64,000 bases of DNA from Gp6-AA40 sp963741135. GTDB lineage: Bacteria > Acidobacteriota > Vicinamibacteria > Vicinamibacterales > UBA2999. The stretch covers positions 1-64,000 of the forward strand of contig CAVUHC010000008.1 of NCBI GenBank assembly GCA_963741135.1, given 5' to 3'. The notes below the pieces were generated by a model. That model saw nothing but the letters and a program-made list of their open reading frames with translations, made no database searches and was not told the origin of the DNA. Of this stretch, positions 18,929 to 27,972 are shown one piece after another. The position numbers and the translations under genes were made by a program. Every line of letters begins with the position of its first letter. Positions within the stretch are counted from its first letter, which is position 1.

Positions 18929-20407
18929 ATGAGTAACCGGCCAACTGAACAACAGCGAGATCAAGCTCATGCGTTGCGGTTCATGGCAGCCGCATTCGAG
19001 GAGGGTCCGGTGACAGTGACAGCGTCCGCGATCGATCCCATCTTTCAGCCACTGACCATCAACGGATTGACGCTTGAAGAACCGCGTCGTGCGCTCCAGC
19101 ATCGGCGGACGCGTCGACTACTACGACGGGTCGATGTCAGAAGCCCGGATCGCCTGGGACCGCCGCTTCGCGCGCGGCGGTGTCAGCGCGATCATCTCCT
19201 CCAACGTGGGCATCCGCACCGACGGGATCGCGGTGCCGGGCTACGCGAGCATCGACCACGACCGCACGATCCCCTCGTGGCGCAGGCTCATCGAGGAAGT
19301 GCACCGGCACGACTGCCGCTACATCATCCAGCTCCACTTCTCCGGCCGGCAGCGCGATCTTCCGCGCAAGGAGTTCATCGGCGTCCTCGCCCCGAGCGCC
19401 ACCGACAGGCCGGATCTGCTCTACGGGCTGCGCTGCCGGCGCATGACGATTCCCGAGATCCACGAGTTGGTGCAGGCCTACGCGCTGCGCCGCGCGGCGC
19501 GCACGCGAGGCTGGCGCCGACGGCATCGAGATCGTCGCCTGCAACGGCTATCTCCTGCATCAGTTCCTGTCGAGCGCCATCAACGACCGCGCGGACGAGT
19601 ACAACGGCGATCTCAAGACGCGCGCCCGAATCCTGCTCGAGGTCCTGGCCGCCGTGCGGGCCGAGGTCGGCAGGGACTTCTTCGTCTCGATGAAACTGAG
19701 CGGGCGGGACGAGCACAACGCCTTCACGGCGCCGTTCGTTCGCCGAGGTCGGGAACACGATCGACGACACGATGCAGCTCTCACGCTGGCTGGCGGAGGC
19801 AGGGCTCGACGCCATCCATCTGTCGCAGGGCGATTCGTTCCCGCACCCGCTCGTGCCCGCCGGGTTGCTGCCGGCGGACGACTCCAGGTACAGCCTGGCC
19901 GGCCTGTTCTACGAGGGCACGCGCGTCCCCCTCACGTTCTTCCTGATGCAGTTCGCGGTGTTCCGCCGCCTCTTCGAGTGGAACTGGGGCAGGCGCATGG
20001 CTTTCAAACGGCGAGGGAAGCTCCTGCCCGAGAAGATCGAGGGCATGAACCAGCACGACGCGGCGAAGCTCAAGGCCGCATCGGGCCTGCCGGTCATCTG
20101 CGTGGGCGGCTGGCAGACGGCCAGCCGGATCCGTGAGGCACTCCAGGCGGGCCACTGCGATGTCGTCTCGATCGCGCGCGGCCTGCTGGCGAACCCGGAC
20201 ATGGTGCAGCGGTTCGCGCAAGGGCAGGACGCTCCGGAGCGGCCCTGCACGTACTGCAACAAGTGCCTCGTCAACGCGCTGCTGCAACCGCTGGCCTGCT
20301 GGGAAGAGAGCCGCTTCGCGAGCCGCGAGCAGATGTTCGAAGAGGCGTACAGTGTCTACAAGGAAGCGGCGGTCGGTGCTGACACCGATCGCACCAGAAG
20401 TGTTTGA
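18929..20407 (+). CDS. Old yellow enzyme-family protein, second copy, altered active site (frameshifted)
   Basis: Blocks in order: FQPLTINGLTL, KNRVVRSSIGGRVDYYDGS, IIQLHFSGRQRDL, ACNGYLLHQFLSSAINDRADEY, MKLSGRDEHNAF, LPVICVGGWQTASRI, VVSIARGLLANPDMV and CTYCNKC with a later cysteine for a 4Fe-4S site. It is paralogous to 9332-10657. Frame changes occur near 19073 (one extra G), 19490 and 19750. The catalytic HG(A/C)NGYL element reads ACNGYL, so the histidine is missing. DEYGGSLENR has become DEYNGDLKTR. It may therefore have different chemistry or reduced activity. Confidence 0.75.
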
Positions 20408-20446
20408 CGTGATTCGAACGATCACTGGTCATGATCACCAGCACCC

Positions 20447-21886
20447 TCAACCAAGGGCTTCGATTCGTACTCTCGCGGCGGGATCCCCGAGCACCACGTA
20501 GTTCCGTGCATCGTCCCGCGCGATGTAGAGATTCGCAAGAAGCGGCGATCGGGGCGGCGGCGCCCCTGGCGCATTTCCGCCCAACGCGATCCCGAGCTGC
20601 GCGGCGAGCGAGCTCCATTGCAAATTGAGCGGGTCGGTGGCGAGCCCGACACGCCGGCCCTTCATGAGCAGCTCGAGCGGTGTCCGCAGCAGCTGCGCCT
20701 GAGGCGTTCCCATCACATCTTCGAACGCGTAGCTGAACGCCCGGTCGATGTGGGCAATCACGGCGAGTGCGCCGCGGCTCAGGAGCGCCTGGGGTAGTCT
20801 GGCAATGAGCGGCTTCGGCGCCAGCGGAAGCCGCGAGCCGTCTGGCGCGTAGTAGTACGAATCTGTGTCCGGACAGCCGCCGCCAAAACACGCGAACAGA
20901 AACATGACGAGGCCGTGCACGCTCGCGTCAGGAGGGACATCCTCACCCGCGAAATAGTGACCGGTCTCGAGCGGTTCCCCGCGCGTCCACTCCTGAGTGA
21001 CGAGCGCGCCCTGTCGCGCCGCCTGAATCTCCGGTGTCTTCAACGACCACTCGGCGCCGTGCGATCCGGTAAACAGAATTGCCGGCCGGCCGCCTTCGCC
21101 GCGCACGATGCTCGTGAGCCGTGATTTCGTCGCTTCGTTCTCGCCCACGAACATCGAGACTTCGAAACCCTGGTGCTTCCCGAGCGGTTCGTCGCCGGGG
21201 CTTGTTTCCCCTCGGAACTCCGGGACCACCGAACCCGCAAGGAGCGGAGTGGCGAGGTCGAGAGGGTTCCTGGGCATCCACACCACGGCACGGCGTTGCT
21301 GCGGGGGAGCGAGGCCCTTTTCGTACTCGACAAGCTTTGTCGCGTACGCGGCGAAATCGCTGACCGCATCGAAATGAAGCCTGCCCACCGCCCACTGCAG
21401 GTCGAGCTGTGCCTGAAACTCGAAGGAGATGCGGGCCGGTGAACCGACGATGAGCAGATAGAAGGGAACACCCTTCCGTGGGCTGACGGGCGCGCTGAGC
21501 GACACCCCTCGACTTGTCGCCCAGCTGGCCACAGTCTGCCCCGGTGCCACGCCCGTCGATCCCTCGAACACTTTGAAGAAACGGTCGTCTTTGACCTGAG
21601 CCCGGCGCCAGTCCAGCAACGGCTGGAGCGCCTCCTTGATCGACGGATCGGCGTCCGAGGCAAACACCACGCACCAGCCTGCCTGAGCCAGATCCATTGG
21701 ATCGTCGATGGCGCCCTCGAGGGCGAGGGCTCTGGAGCGCCGTGTTCGCGCGAGCACCGATTGCGAGTCCTGAGGTATCTCGCCGAGGTCGTCTTCATTC
21801 AGCGGCGGATGCGTCTCGCCGGTTTCGGCGATGACACCCATGGGCACCGGTAGCCGCGCCGGCGCGACGGCCGTCTCGTTGCTCAT
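20447..21886 (-). CDS. CHAT/C25-like caspase-fold cysteine peptidase
   Basis: 479 residues. GSHGAEW (His276) and LFACFGGGCP (Cys333, with a second Cys338) are spaced like the His-Cys dyad of CHAT, gingipain (C25) and caspase peptidases. VVWMPRNPLDL and ALAVIAHIDRAFSYAF fit the surrounding strands. The N-terminal 150 residues may be a recognition or adaptor part. Its ATG overlaps the stop of the upstream alpha/beta hydrolase by four bases (ATGA), so the two are translationally coupled. The first gene of the same leftward unit encodes a gasdermin-like protein. I infer that this protease activates it. It converges with the OYE gene. Confidence 0.75.
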   Translation of the reverse strand: MSNETAVAPARLPVPMGVIAETGETHPPLNEDDLGEIPQDSQSVLARTRRSRALALEGAIDDPMDLAQAGWCVVFASDADPSIKEALQPLLDWRRAQVKDDRFFKVFEGSTGVAPGQTVASWATSRGVSLSAPVSPRKGVPFYLLIVGSPARISFEFQAQLDLQWAVGRLHFDAVSDFAAYATKLVEYEKGLAPPQQRRAVVWMPRNPLDLATPLLAGSVVPEFRGETSPGDEPLGKHQGFEVSMFVGENEATKSRLTSIVRGEGGRPAILFTGSHGAEWSLKTPEIQAARQGALVTQEWTRGEPLETGHYFAGEDVPPDASVHGLVMFLFACFGGGCPDTDSYYYAPDGSRLPLAPKPLIARLPQALLSRGALAVIAHIDRAFSYAFEDVMGTPQAQLLRTPLELLMKGRRVGLATDPLNLQWSSLAAQLGIALGGNAPGAPPPRSPLLANLYIARDDARNYVVLGDPAARVRIEALG

Positions 21887-23184
21887 GTGCGCTGTCCGCG
21901 TGCTGCGATCACCGCCTGCCACAGGACGTGCGCGACCTGAGGGCCGTCAATTCCGCTGTGATCGGGGATGAACCGAGAGCTCTCGAGGTTGTAAATTCTC
22001 CCGGGCTTGAAGGCGTATACGCCGTTCTCGTCCAGCATCGTCTGCTTCTCGGCGAGCGGCGTGCCTTGAATGCCCCAGGTACCGAGACCACCGAACCGTG
22101 GCAATTCTGTACCGAAATCGAACTCGTTGACGAGCCCGACTGCCGCCGGGTATGCGGCGCCCACAGCACTGTCATGCGAAGACTGCGTCGTGACGATCGG
22201 GCCGCTCACAGCGCCGTTCAGGACGCGGCGAAAATATCCAGGCTTTTCCGTACCCGGTATCGTTTCGGCGTAGGCCCAGAGCGACATTGCGCCCTGCACG
22301 AGGACGGCGGAGCTGACCGGGCGTGGGAGCGGAGTCGATCCGCCCGGTCCTCCAAGAATCGACGAAACCACGACGCATCCGAAGCTGTGGCCCATCAGGT
22401 GGACCTGCGCACGTGACATGCGCTCGAGATCTGCCACGCATTGATGCATACCTTGCTCGCCGATCGTGCGCGCGCGATGCTTCATCAACCAGAACGACGC
22501 CTGGCGAAGGCCGGCGAGGATGCCGTTCCTGACGTTACCCTGGAGACCGAACGACTCACCGGCGCTGGCGATTCGCTCGGCGCGAACGGCGGCCTGTGGA
22601 TCCAATGCCGCGCCTTCTTCGTCAGGCGCGCCGTCGGGACCGGATCCCGCCGAGAAGCCAATCGCCTTGGCGAGGTCTCCGTAGGCGCTGACCACAGAAT
22701 CGGGCAATACACGTGCGGCGGGATCGCGCTCGAATGCCGCGAAGATGAGCTCCAGCGGCTGCCGTACGGCGTCGCCACCACCGAAGTGGGCAACGGCCGC
22801 GCGCAGCAGCGGCTCCAGGGTCGCGCCCGCCGCCGTGCCGAACGCCGCCGCGCCGGCGCCGATTGCTTCCTCACCCCAGGGCTGACTTGGCCAGTGGAGA
22901 CCGATGAACAGCGGCCGGAATGCGGCTCCCATGGCCTCACGATCGGCGGTGACCTTCCACAGCGCGCCAATCCACCGGTTGTACTGGTCGATCGCGGACG
23001 GTACGTCGCCTTTCCAACCGTGGCTGAACAGAAAGATGTCCGTCGGCTGCGTCTGGCGGACCTGCTCCTGCACTTTGCGGCTGAACAGGCCGCCATCCGG
23101 ATCGTCGGTGCGTTCTCGACCGTTGTCGTCGAAGCTGATTAATGCATAGCTGATATCAGAGCCCGGAATTTTCTGGATTGGCAT
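21883..23184 (-). CDS. Alpha/beta hydrolase (lipase/esterase-like)
   Basis: 433 residues. IFLFSHGWKGD is the oxyanion-side strand, and VHLMGHSFGCVVVSSIL holds the nucleophile elbow with Ser267. An aspartate and a histidine are expected near LVNEFDFG and PDHSGIDGP or AHVLWQ. The family resembles serine hydrolases annotated as DUF900-type or lipase-like in conflict operons. The substrate could be phospholipid or peptide. It lies 42 bp after the gasdermin-like gene and overlaps the caspase-like gene by four bases, so the three form one operon. Confidence 0.75.
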   Translation of the reverse strand: MPIQKIPGSDISYALISFDDNGRERTDDPDGGLFSRKVQEQVRQTQPTDIFLFSHGWKGDVPSAIDQYNRWIGALWKVTADREAMGAAFRPLFIGLHWPSQPWGEEAIGAGAAAFGTAAGATLEPLLRAAVAHFGGGDAVRQPLELIFAAFERDPAARVLPDSVVSAYGDLAKAIGFSAGSGPDGAPDEEGAALDPQAAVRAERIASAGESFGLQGNVRNGILAGLRQASFWLMKHRARTIGEQGMHQCVADLERMSRAQVHLMGHSFGCVVVSSILGGPGGSTPLPRPVSSAVLVQGAMSLWAYAETIPGTEKPGYFRRVLNGAVSGPIVTTQSSHDSAVGAAYPAAVGLVNEFDFGTELPRFGGLGTWGIQGTPLAEKQTMLDENGVYAFKPGRIYNLESSRFIPDHSGIDGPQVAHVLWQAVIAARGQRT

Positions 23185-23226
23185 CGCGTCACACCTTTCG
23201 TCGACAGGAATGCGGTCGTACGCCAG

Positions 23227-24021
23227 TCAGATTCGTACACGGCACCCTGCGCCGAGCAGGATCGGCGGGGGTCCCTGGGCGGCCCCTGGTCCACCTGCGC
23301 CGAACGCCAGGCCGCCGCTCGGGGCGGCTCCCTGCAACGACCACTTTGTTCCATCGAAGTCGATCTCGTCGACGATGAAACCAAAGGTCACCGGGGCCGG
23401 GCCCGCATACGTGATGGCACTCGTGCTGGAGCCGGACAGCTTCGCCTTGACGTTCGCGCCGACCAGTTGCTGAATTGCCGGAACGTCGAGGGCGATCTCC
23501 TTCCCGTGTTCGTCGGTGGCCGAAACGGTGATGGCGTCCGACTTGAGCACTTCCACAATCAGGAAGGCCTGCGTGTCTTCTCCCGTGAAGTAGTGTTGAA
23601 CGACCGGGTTGCTCGTGTTCAGCGTTCCACTCGCCAGATAGTTGCCGGCGTCGAGCGGCGCCACCGCGGTAGACGTAACGTTCGTGTATGAGAACTGCAC
23701 CTTCCGCGCGTTGCGGTAGGCAACATCAAGCGATGGCATTGTCGCGCCGAACGCCGCGAGCGCGTTCTTCAGGATCGACAGCCCGAAGGCAAGGTCGAGC
23801 TGGTCGGTCTTCTGGCCGTTCACCACCGCCGCAGTGTGGGGTGGCGTCGGTACCGGCGGCGCGGTGGTGCTTTTCCAGACCGACGAGAGCTGGCCGAGCC
23901 ACTGTGTCGTGTCGTCACGGCCAATGACGTCCATCGGTTCGATGCCGGCACGAGGCAGTTTGACCACGTTGTATCCAAACCTGTTCAGGAACGTAACGCT
24001 CGGGTCCTTTTTCTTCGGCAT
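23227..24021 (-). CDS. Bacterial gasdermin-like pore-forming protein (candidate)
   Basis: 264 residues from ATG 24021, preceded by an AAGGAAGG ribosome site. The N-terminus FLNRFGYNVVKLPRAGIEP matches the 'GY-x-hh-P-x-x-I-x-P' opening I associate with bacterial gasdermins. AFLIVEVLKSDAITVS, a glycine-containing turn, and VTFGFIVDEIDFDG line up with the gasdermin strands that read 'YVVTEVL...' and 'tlaFrv..l.iD' in human gasdermin D. The length is typical. The usual palmitoylated cysteine near the start is absent (MPKKKDPS), and the last 35 residues are a Gly/Ala/Pro-rich tail ending in GCRVRI. The co-encoded caspase-fold protease strongly supports the call, which remains a by-eye assignment. 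Confidence 0.6.
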   Translation of the reverse strand: MPKKKDPSVTFLNRFGYNVVKLPRAGIEPMDVIGRDDTTQWLGQLSSVWKSTTAPPVPTPPHTAAVVNGQKTDQLDLAFGLSILKNALAAFGATMPSLDVAYRNARKVQFSYTNVTSTAVAPLDAGNYLASGTLNTSNPVVQHYFTGEDTQAFLIVEVLKSDAITVSATDEHGKEIALDVPAIQQLVGANVKAKLSGSSTSAITYAGPAPVTFGFIVDEIDFDGTKWSLQGAAPSGGLAFGAGGPGAAQGPPPILLGAGCRVRI

Positions 24022-24191
24022 GGGACCTTCCTTGTAAAGGCGTTCAACGCGCACACGCGTCGCCTCGCGGACATACCTCGATGACGTCGCCGGGGGAGTG
24101 CTGGGGACGATGCGGAGCCGGTCAGCCGCGCGCAGATCGACGCAATCATCGACGGCACCGTGGGAATCGCACAAGTGAATTCGCCGGTAGT

Positions 24192-24322
24192 GTCCGCCTT
24201 TAGGCGGACCTGCAACGCCTTTAGGCGGACCTGCAACGCCTTGAGGCGGACCCGCAACGCCTTGAGGCGGACCTGCAACGCCTTGAGGCAGACCTGCAAT
24301 GCTTTGAGACGGACATGCAACG
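24192..24322. repeat. 21-bp tandem repeat beginning with a palindrome
   Basis: About six head-to-tail copies of a 21-bp unit, each read on the minus strand as the heptapeptide LQVRLKA. The first copy begins with the perfect 18-bp palindrome GTCCGCCTTTAGGCGGAC at 24192-24209. The same palindrome core occurs at 49563-49580 with one base changed. Minus-strand translation across its edge gives VRLKADTT, a repeat I associate with Vicinamibacteria genomes. It lies between the divergent gasdermin and metallopeptidase genes. There are no spacers, so it is not CRISPR. Confidence 0.8.
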
Positions 24323-24424
24323 AGAAGTGTGCAATTTCGGATCGAATGGATGAGGCGGGTCGCGCCTCTAACGGGTCACTCGCACGTATGATGTTCGCGC
24401 CCCGGCGTCCCTCGAAAAGAAGTT

Positions 24425-26374
24425 ATGAATGATCATGAAATGAGCGCGCTGAAACCGCCGACGCCCACGCGATCACCGGCCACGCATCAATCGCCGCCGC
24501 CGTTCACTCCGCCGCCACCGGCATTCAGAAGCTTACGGGCCTACAGTGTCGATCCGGCACTGGCGACCCAGCTGAATACGGCGCTGGTGAGCCAGATGAC
24601 GTTGAACGTTCCGTGGGAAACGCTCGAACCGGGTCCCGTCGGTGAATACCTCGAGGTGATCGATGCGGATCCGGGGAGCGCCTGCTTTTATGAACCGGTC
24701 AATCTCGATGCTCCGACACTCCTGGCGCAGGACGGCCTTGCTCCGAGCGAGGGCACGCCGCAGTTTCATCAGCAGATGGTGTACGCGGTTGCGAGTCTGA
24801 CCATCCGCAATTTCGAGCGGGCCCTTGGCCGCCGTACGCTATGGCGACCAGGTCCTTCAGCCGATCCGTCAGAACCCAAGAAAGACGCGCTGTTCGTCCG
24901 CCGCCTCCGGGTGTACCCGCACGCCCTTCGCGAGCAGAATGCGTATTACTCGCCCGACAAGATCGCGCTTCTGTTCGGCTACTTCAACGCCGATTCCGAT
25001 GATCCAGCCGATCACATGCCCGGGAGCATGGTGTTCACCTGCCTCTCGCACGACGTCGTCGCTCACGAGACGACGCACGCGCTGCTTGACGGGATGCACC
25101 GCAGGTTCCTGCGCGCGACGAATCGGGACGTCCGCGCGTTCCACGAGGCCTTCGCGGATATCGTCGCGTTGTTCCAGCACTTCACGTTTCCCGAGATCCT
25201 CCGTGAGCAAATTGCATCAACGCGTGGGGCACTGCGGACGCACGAGAACCTCCTTGGGCAGCTTGCCGGGCAGTTCGGACGATCGACCGGGTTGCGTGGA
25301 GCGTTGCGCGATGCCATCGGCCGCATGAACGAAGCCGGCCAGTGGGTGCCTCACGTTCCCAATCCACAGGAGTACGAGGAGAAAACCGAGGCGCATGCGC
25401 GAGGCGCGATCCTCGTCGGCGCTGTGTTCGACGCGTTTCTCTCGATCTATGAACGACGCACGGCCGACCTCCTGCGCATGGCGACGGAGGGCACGGGCGT
25501 TCTCAGACCAGGCGCGATTCATCCGGACCTGGTCGGTCGACTTGCCGCGGACGCCGCAAAGGCGGCGCAGCACGTGCTGACGATGTGTATCCGGGGCCTC
25601 GACTATTGTCCGCCCGTCGATATCACGTTCGGCGAGTTCCTGCGCGCCATCATCACGGCCGATTTCGACGCGGTTCCGAATGACGATCTCAGCTACCGCG
25701 TTGCCTTTATCGAGGCGTTCCGAAAACGTGGCATTTACCCGCGTGACGTCCGAACACTGAGTGTCGAGAGTCTTTTGTGGCGCAGTCCTCAGACCGACCA
25801 GTTGCAGCCGTCCAAAACGCTCGGGGAAGGTCTCCAGCAGCTGCAAGGGTACGCGCGACAGTATCTCTTCGGGCAGTCCCCGACAGGCGAGCCCGAGACC
25901 CGCGAAAACGTCTTCGAGCTGCAGCGCGCGCTGCGTCGGCAGCTGCACGAATGGCTGACCAATCACTTTGCACATGATGCAGACGGCCTCCAGGACGCGG
26001 CGTTCCTTGGCGTCGACGTCTCGCGTCCGTTCGAGGTTCACATGGCGCGGTTCGCCCTTCGCGCGGGGCCTGACGGCGACGTGGACCCGCAGCTTCTCGT
26101 CGGGCTGCTCCAGGAGGTTGAAGTTCCCGTTGATTCCGGGGACGCGGGCGGTCCACAGATGCCGTTCGAGGGTGGCTGTGCGATCGTCGCCGACCTTCGT
26201 CGATTGAAGATCCGGTACTGCATTCGAAAGAGCGTGACGAGCGCAGCGCGACTCCAACGTCAACAGGAGGCCGCTATTGCGCAGATGGAATCGCCCCGCG
26301 CGACCTACCTTGGTCCGGCATCGTTTCTGGACACGGCCGAACCGTTTGCGGCTCTGCATCGCGGGTTCGCCTGA
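24425..26374 (+). CDS. Gluzincin-type zinc metallopeptidase
   Basis: 649 residues with a proline-rich N-terminus (about residues 10-40). VVAHETTHALLDGMHRRF carries HExxH (His214, Glu215, His218), and FHEAFADIVALFQHF 23 residues later gives the third ligand Glu241, the thermolysin-like arrangement. Downstream of the catalytic region are a helical domain and a C-terminal region of unknown function. No signal peptide is visible, so a cytoplasmic role is likely. Only one base separates its stop from the MBL gene. It is divergent from the gasdermin operon. I infer a regulated intracellular protease in the same conflict island. Confidence 0.75.
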   Translation: MNDHEMSALKPPTPTRSPATHQSPPPFTPPPPAFRSLRAYSVDPALATQLNTALVSQMTLNVPWETLEPGPVGEYLEVIDADPGSACFYEPVNLDAPTLLAQDGLAPSEGTPQFHQQMVYAVASLTIRNFERALGRRTLWRPGPSADPSEPKKDALFVRRLRVYPHALREQNAYYSPDKIALLFGYFNADSDDPADHMPGSMVFTCLSHDVVAHETTHALLDGMHRRFLRATNRDVRAFHEAFADIVALFQHFTFPEILREQIASTRGALRTHENLLGQLAGQFGRSTGLRGALRDAIGRMNEAGQWVPHVPNPQEYEEKTEAHARGAILVGAVFDAFLSIYERRTADLLRMATEGTGVLRPGAIHPDLVGRLAADAAKAAQHVLTMCIRGLDYCPPVDITFGEFLRAIITADFDAVPNDDLSYRVAFIEAFRKRGIYPRDVRTLSVESLLWRSPQTDQLQPSKTLGEGLQQLQGYARQYLFGQSPTGEPETRENVFELQRALRRQLHEWLTNHFAHDADGLQDAAFLGVDVSRPFEVHMARFALRAGPDGDVDPQLLVGLLQEVEVPVDSGDAGGPQMPFEGGCAIVADLRRLKIRYCIRKSVTSAARLQRQQEAAIAQMESPRATYLGPASFLDTAEPFAALHRGFA

Positions 26375-26375
26375 C

Positions 26376-27947
26376 ATGGCAGCAACCCGCAGGAAAACAA
26401 GCGGCAAGATCTCAAAGCCGTCCAAGCCGCCCAAGCCATCAACGAATGGATCGATGCAGGTTCGCGTGCGTATGTACCGGCAGGGACTCGGCGACTGTTT
26501 CCTGGTGACCTTCGATGTCGGTCATCAGGAGAAGCACATGCTGATCGACTGCGGGACGCTCGGCGCCACGACCACGGGGATCAAACTGGCGGATGTCGTC
26601 GCGGACATTCGGACCACGACCAAAGATCATCTGCATGTTCTTGTTGCGACGCACGAGCACTGGGACCACGTCGCCGCGTTCGGCTCGCTGGAAGATGAGT
26701 TCAAGAAGATCAAGGTCGATCACGTCTGGCTTGCGTGGACGGAAAATCCGAAGGACGTACTCGCACAGAAAATCGCGAAGCAGAAGAAGGATCTGGCAGC
26801 AACGCTCGTAGCCGCGGCGAAAGCGTTGGCAGCCTCGCAGAGCCCCGAATCGGCTGCGATGGGGCTCGCGGTGCGAGACGTCCTTGGTTTCTTCGGCGAG
26901 GAAGATGTCCTCGGAGCCGGATCCTTCGGTGAAAAGCTCAATGAGGCGATGCAGTTTGTTCGGACGGGACTTGGCGTCGCGCCCCGCTATTTCAATCCGG
27001 GCGACGGTCCGATCGAAGAGGCCTGGTTGCCGGGGTTCCGCATCTACGTCCTCGGGCCTCCCAAGAGCGAAGCGGCACTGAACGACCTCGGTGAGAAGGG
27101 AAGCTCCGAGTTGTACGGCATCGTGACGGGGCTGGGTACCGGCGCTCGCCTGCACCTCTCAGGCGAGAATCTCGCGCCGTATGCGGCCAACCTGGGGACG
27201 ACGGAGGGGCGCGCGGATCTCGATGCCACGTTGCCGTTTGATTCCCGGTTCCGGCATGAACGTGACAGCCCGCTGATTCAGGACCTCTTGCAGGACACGT
27301 ATTTTGCGAAGTCCGAGGCGTGGCGCAGTGTGGACGAAGATTGGCTGCACGTGGCGACCGACCTTGCGCTGCAGCTCGATAGCGCGACGAACAACACCAG
27401 CCTGGCTCTGGCGATCGAGCGCGTCTCGGACGGCAAAGTCCTGCTCTTTCCGGCCGATGCGCAACAGGGCAGCTGGTTATCCTGGCATGCACCGGCGATG
27501 AAATGGACGGTGCACGGTGCCGCCGGCGCCAGTCACGCTGTTACTGCCTCCGACTTGCTGGGGCGCACGGTGTTCTACAAGGTTGGTCATCACTCCAGCC
27601 ACAACGCGACGGCCAGGGGCAAAGGCCTTGAACAGATGCAGCAGCGCGATGAACTGACGGCGTTCATTCCAGTCGATCGCGCCGTGGCCCTGGGACGCAA
27701 TCCCCCTGGGTCCTGGAAAATGCCGGCGAGATCGCTCTATCGGCGCCTGCTCGAGCAGTGTCGCGGTCGCGTCGTCCGCTCCGATATCGGCTGGGCGACG
27801 GATTCGAAACTGGCGGCGAACAAGGTCGTTGAGAAGGAGTTCGACGGGCTGGCTACGACCACCGAGTGGACGTCATGGAAGCAGTCGCAGCAGGCCGCCA
27901 GTCACATCAGCATCTCCAAGCTGTATGTGGAGTTCACGCTGAAGTAG
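26376..27947 (+). CDS. MBL-fold metallohydrolase of the ComEC/Rec2-like type
   Basis: 523 residues from ATG 26376, one base after the metallopeptidase stop. MYRQGLGDCFLVTFDV and MLIDCGT are the first strands, and VATHEHWDHVAAF carries the HxHxDH zinc motif (His93, His95, Asp97, His98). LLFPADAQ and YKVGHHSSHNATA supply later metal and active-site residues typical of MBL proteins associated with conflict systems. A lysine/proline-rich leader of about 25 residues precedes the fold. The substrate is unknown: nucleic acid, nucleotide or lipid phosphodiester are all possible. Confidence 0.8.
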   Translation: MAATRRKTSGKISKPSKPPKPSTNGSMQVRVRMYRQGLGDCFLVTFDVGHQEKHMLIDCGTLGATTTGIKLADVVADIRTTTKDHLHVLVATHEHWDHVAAFGSLEDEFKKIKVDHVWLAWTENPKDVLAQKIAKQKKDLAATLVAAAKALAASQSPESAAMGLAVRDVLGFFGEEDVLGAGSFGEKLNEAMQFVRTGLGVAPRYFNPGDGPIEEAWLPGFRIYVLGPPKSEAALNDLGEKGSSELYGIVTGLGTGARLHLSGENLAPYAANLGTTEGRADLDATLPFDSRFRHERDSPLIQDLLQDTYFAKSEAWRSVDEDWLHVATDLALQLDSATNNTSLALAIERVSDGKVLLFPADAQQGSWLSWHAPAMKWTVHGAAGASHAVTASDLLGRTVFYKVGHHSSHNATARGKGLEQMQQRDELTAFIPVDRAVALGRNPPGSWKMPARSLYRRLLEQCRGRVVRSDIGWATDSKLAANKVVEKEFDGLATTTEWTSWKQSQQAASHISISKLYVEFTLK

Positions 27948-27972
27948 TCGAGCGCTTCCGAGACGCGCGACG

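Noticed and set aside
23985..24320. Heptad-repeat protein LQVRLKA on the minus strand
   Set aside because: It is the translation of the intergenic tandem repeat and has no ribosome site or sensible continuation.
24192..24322. Possible CRISPR array
   Set aside because: The 21-bp units are head-to-tail with no spacers between them and no cas genes are near.
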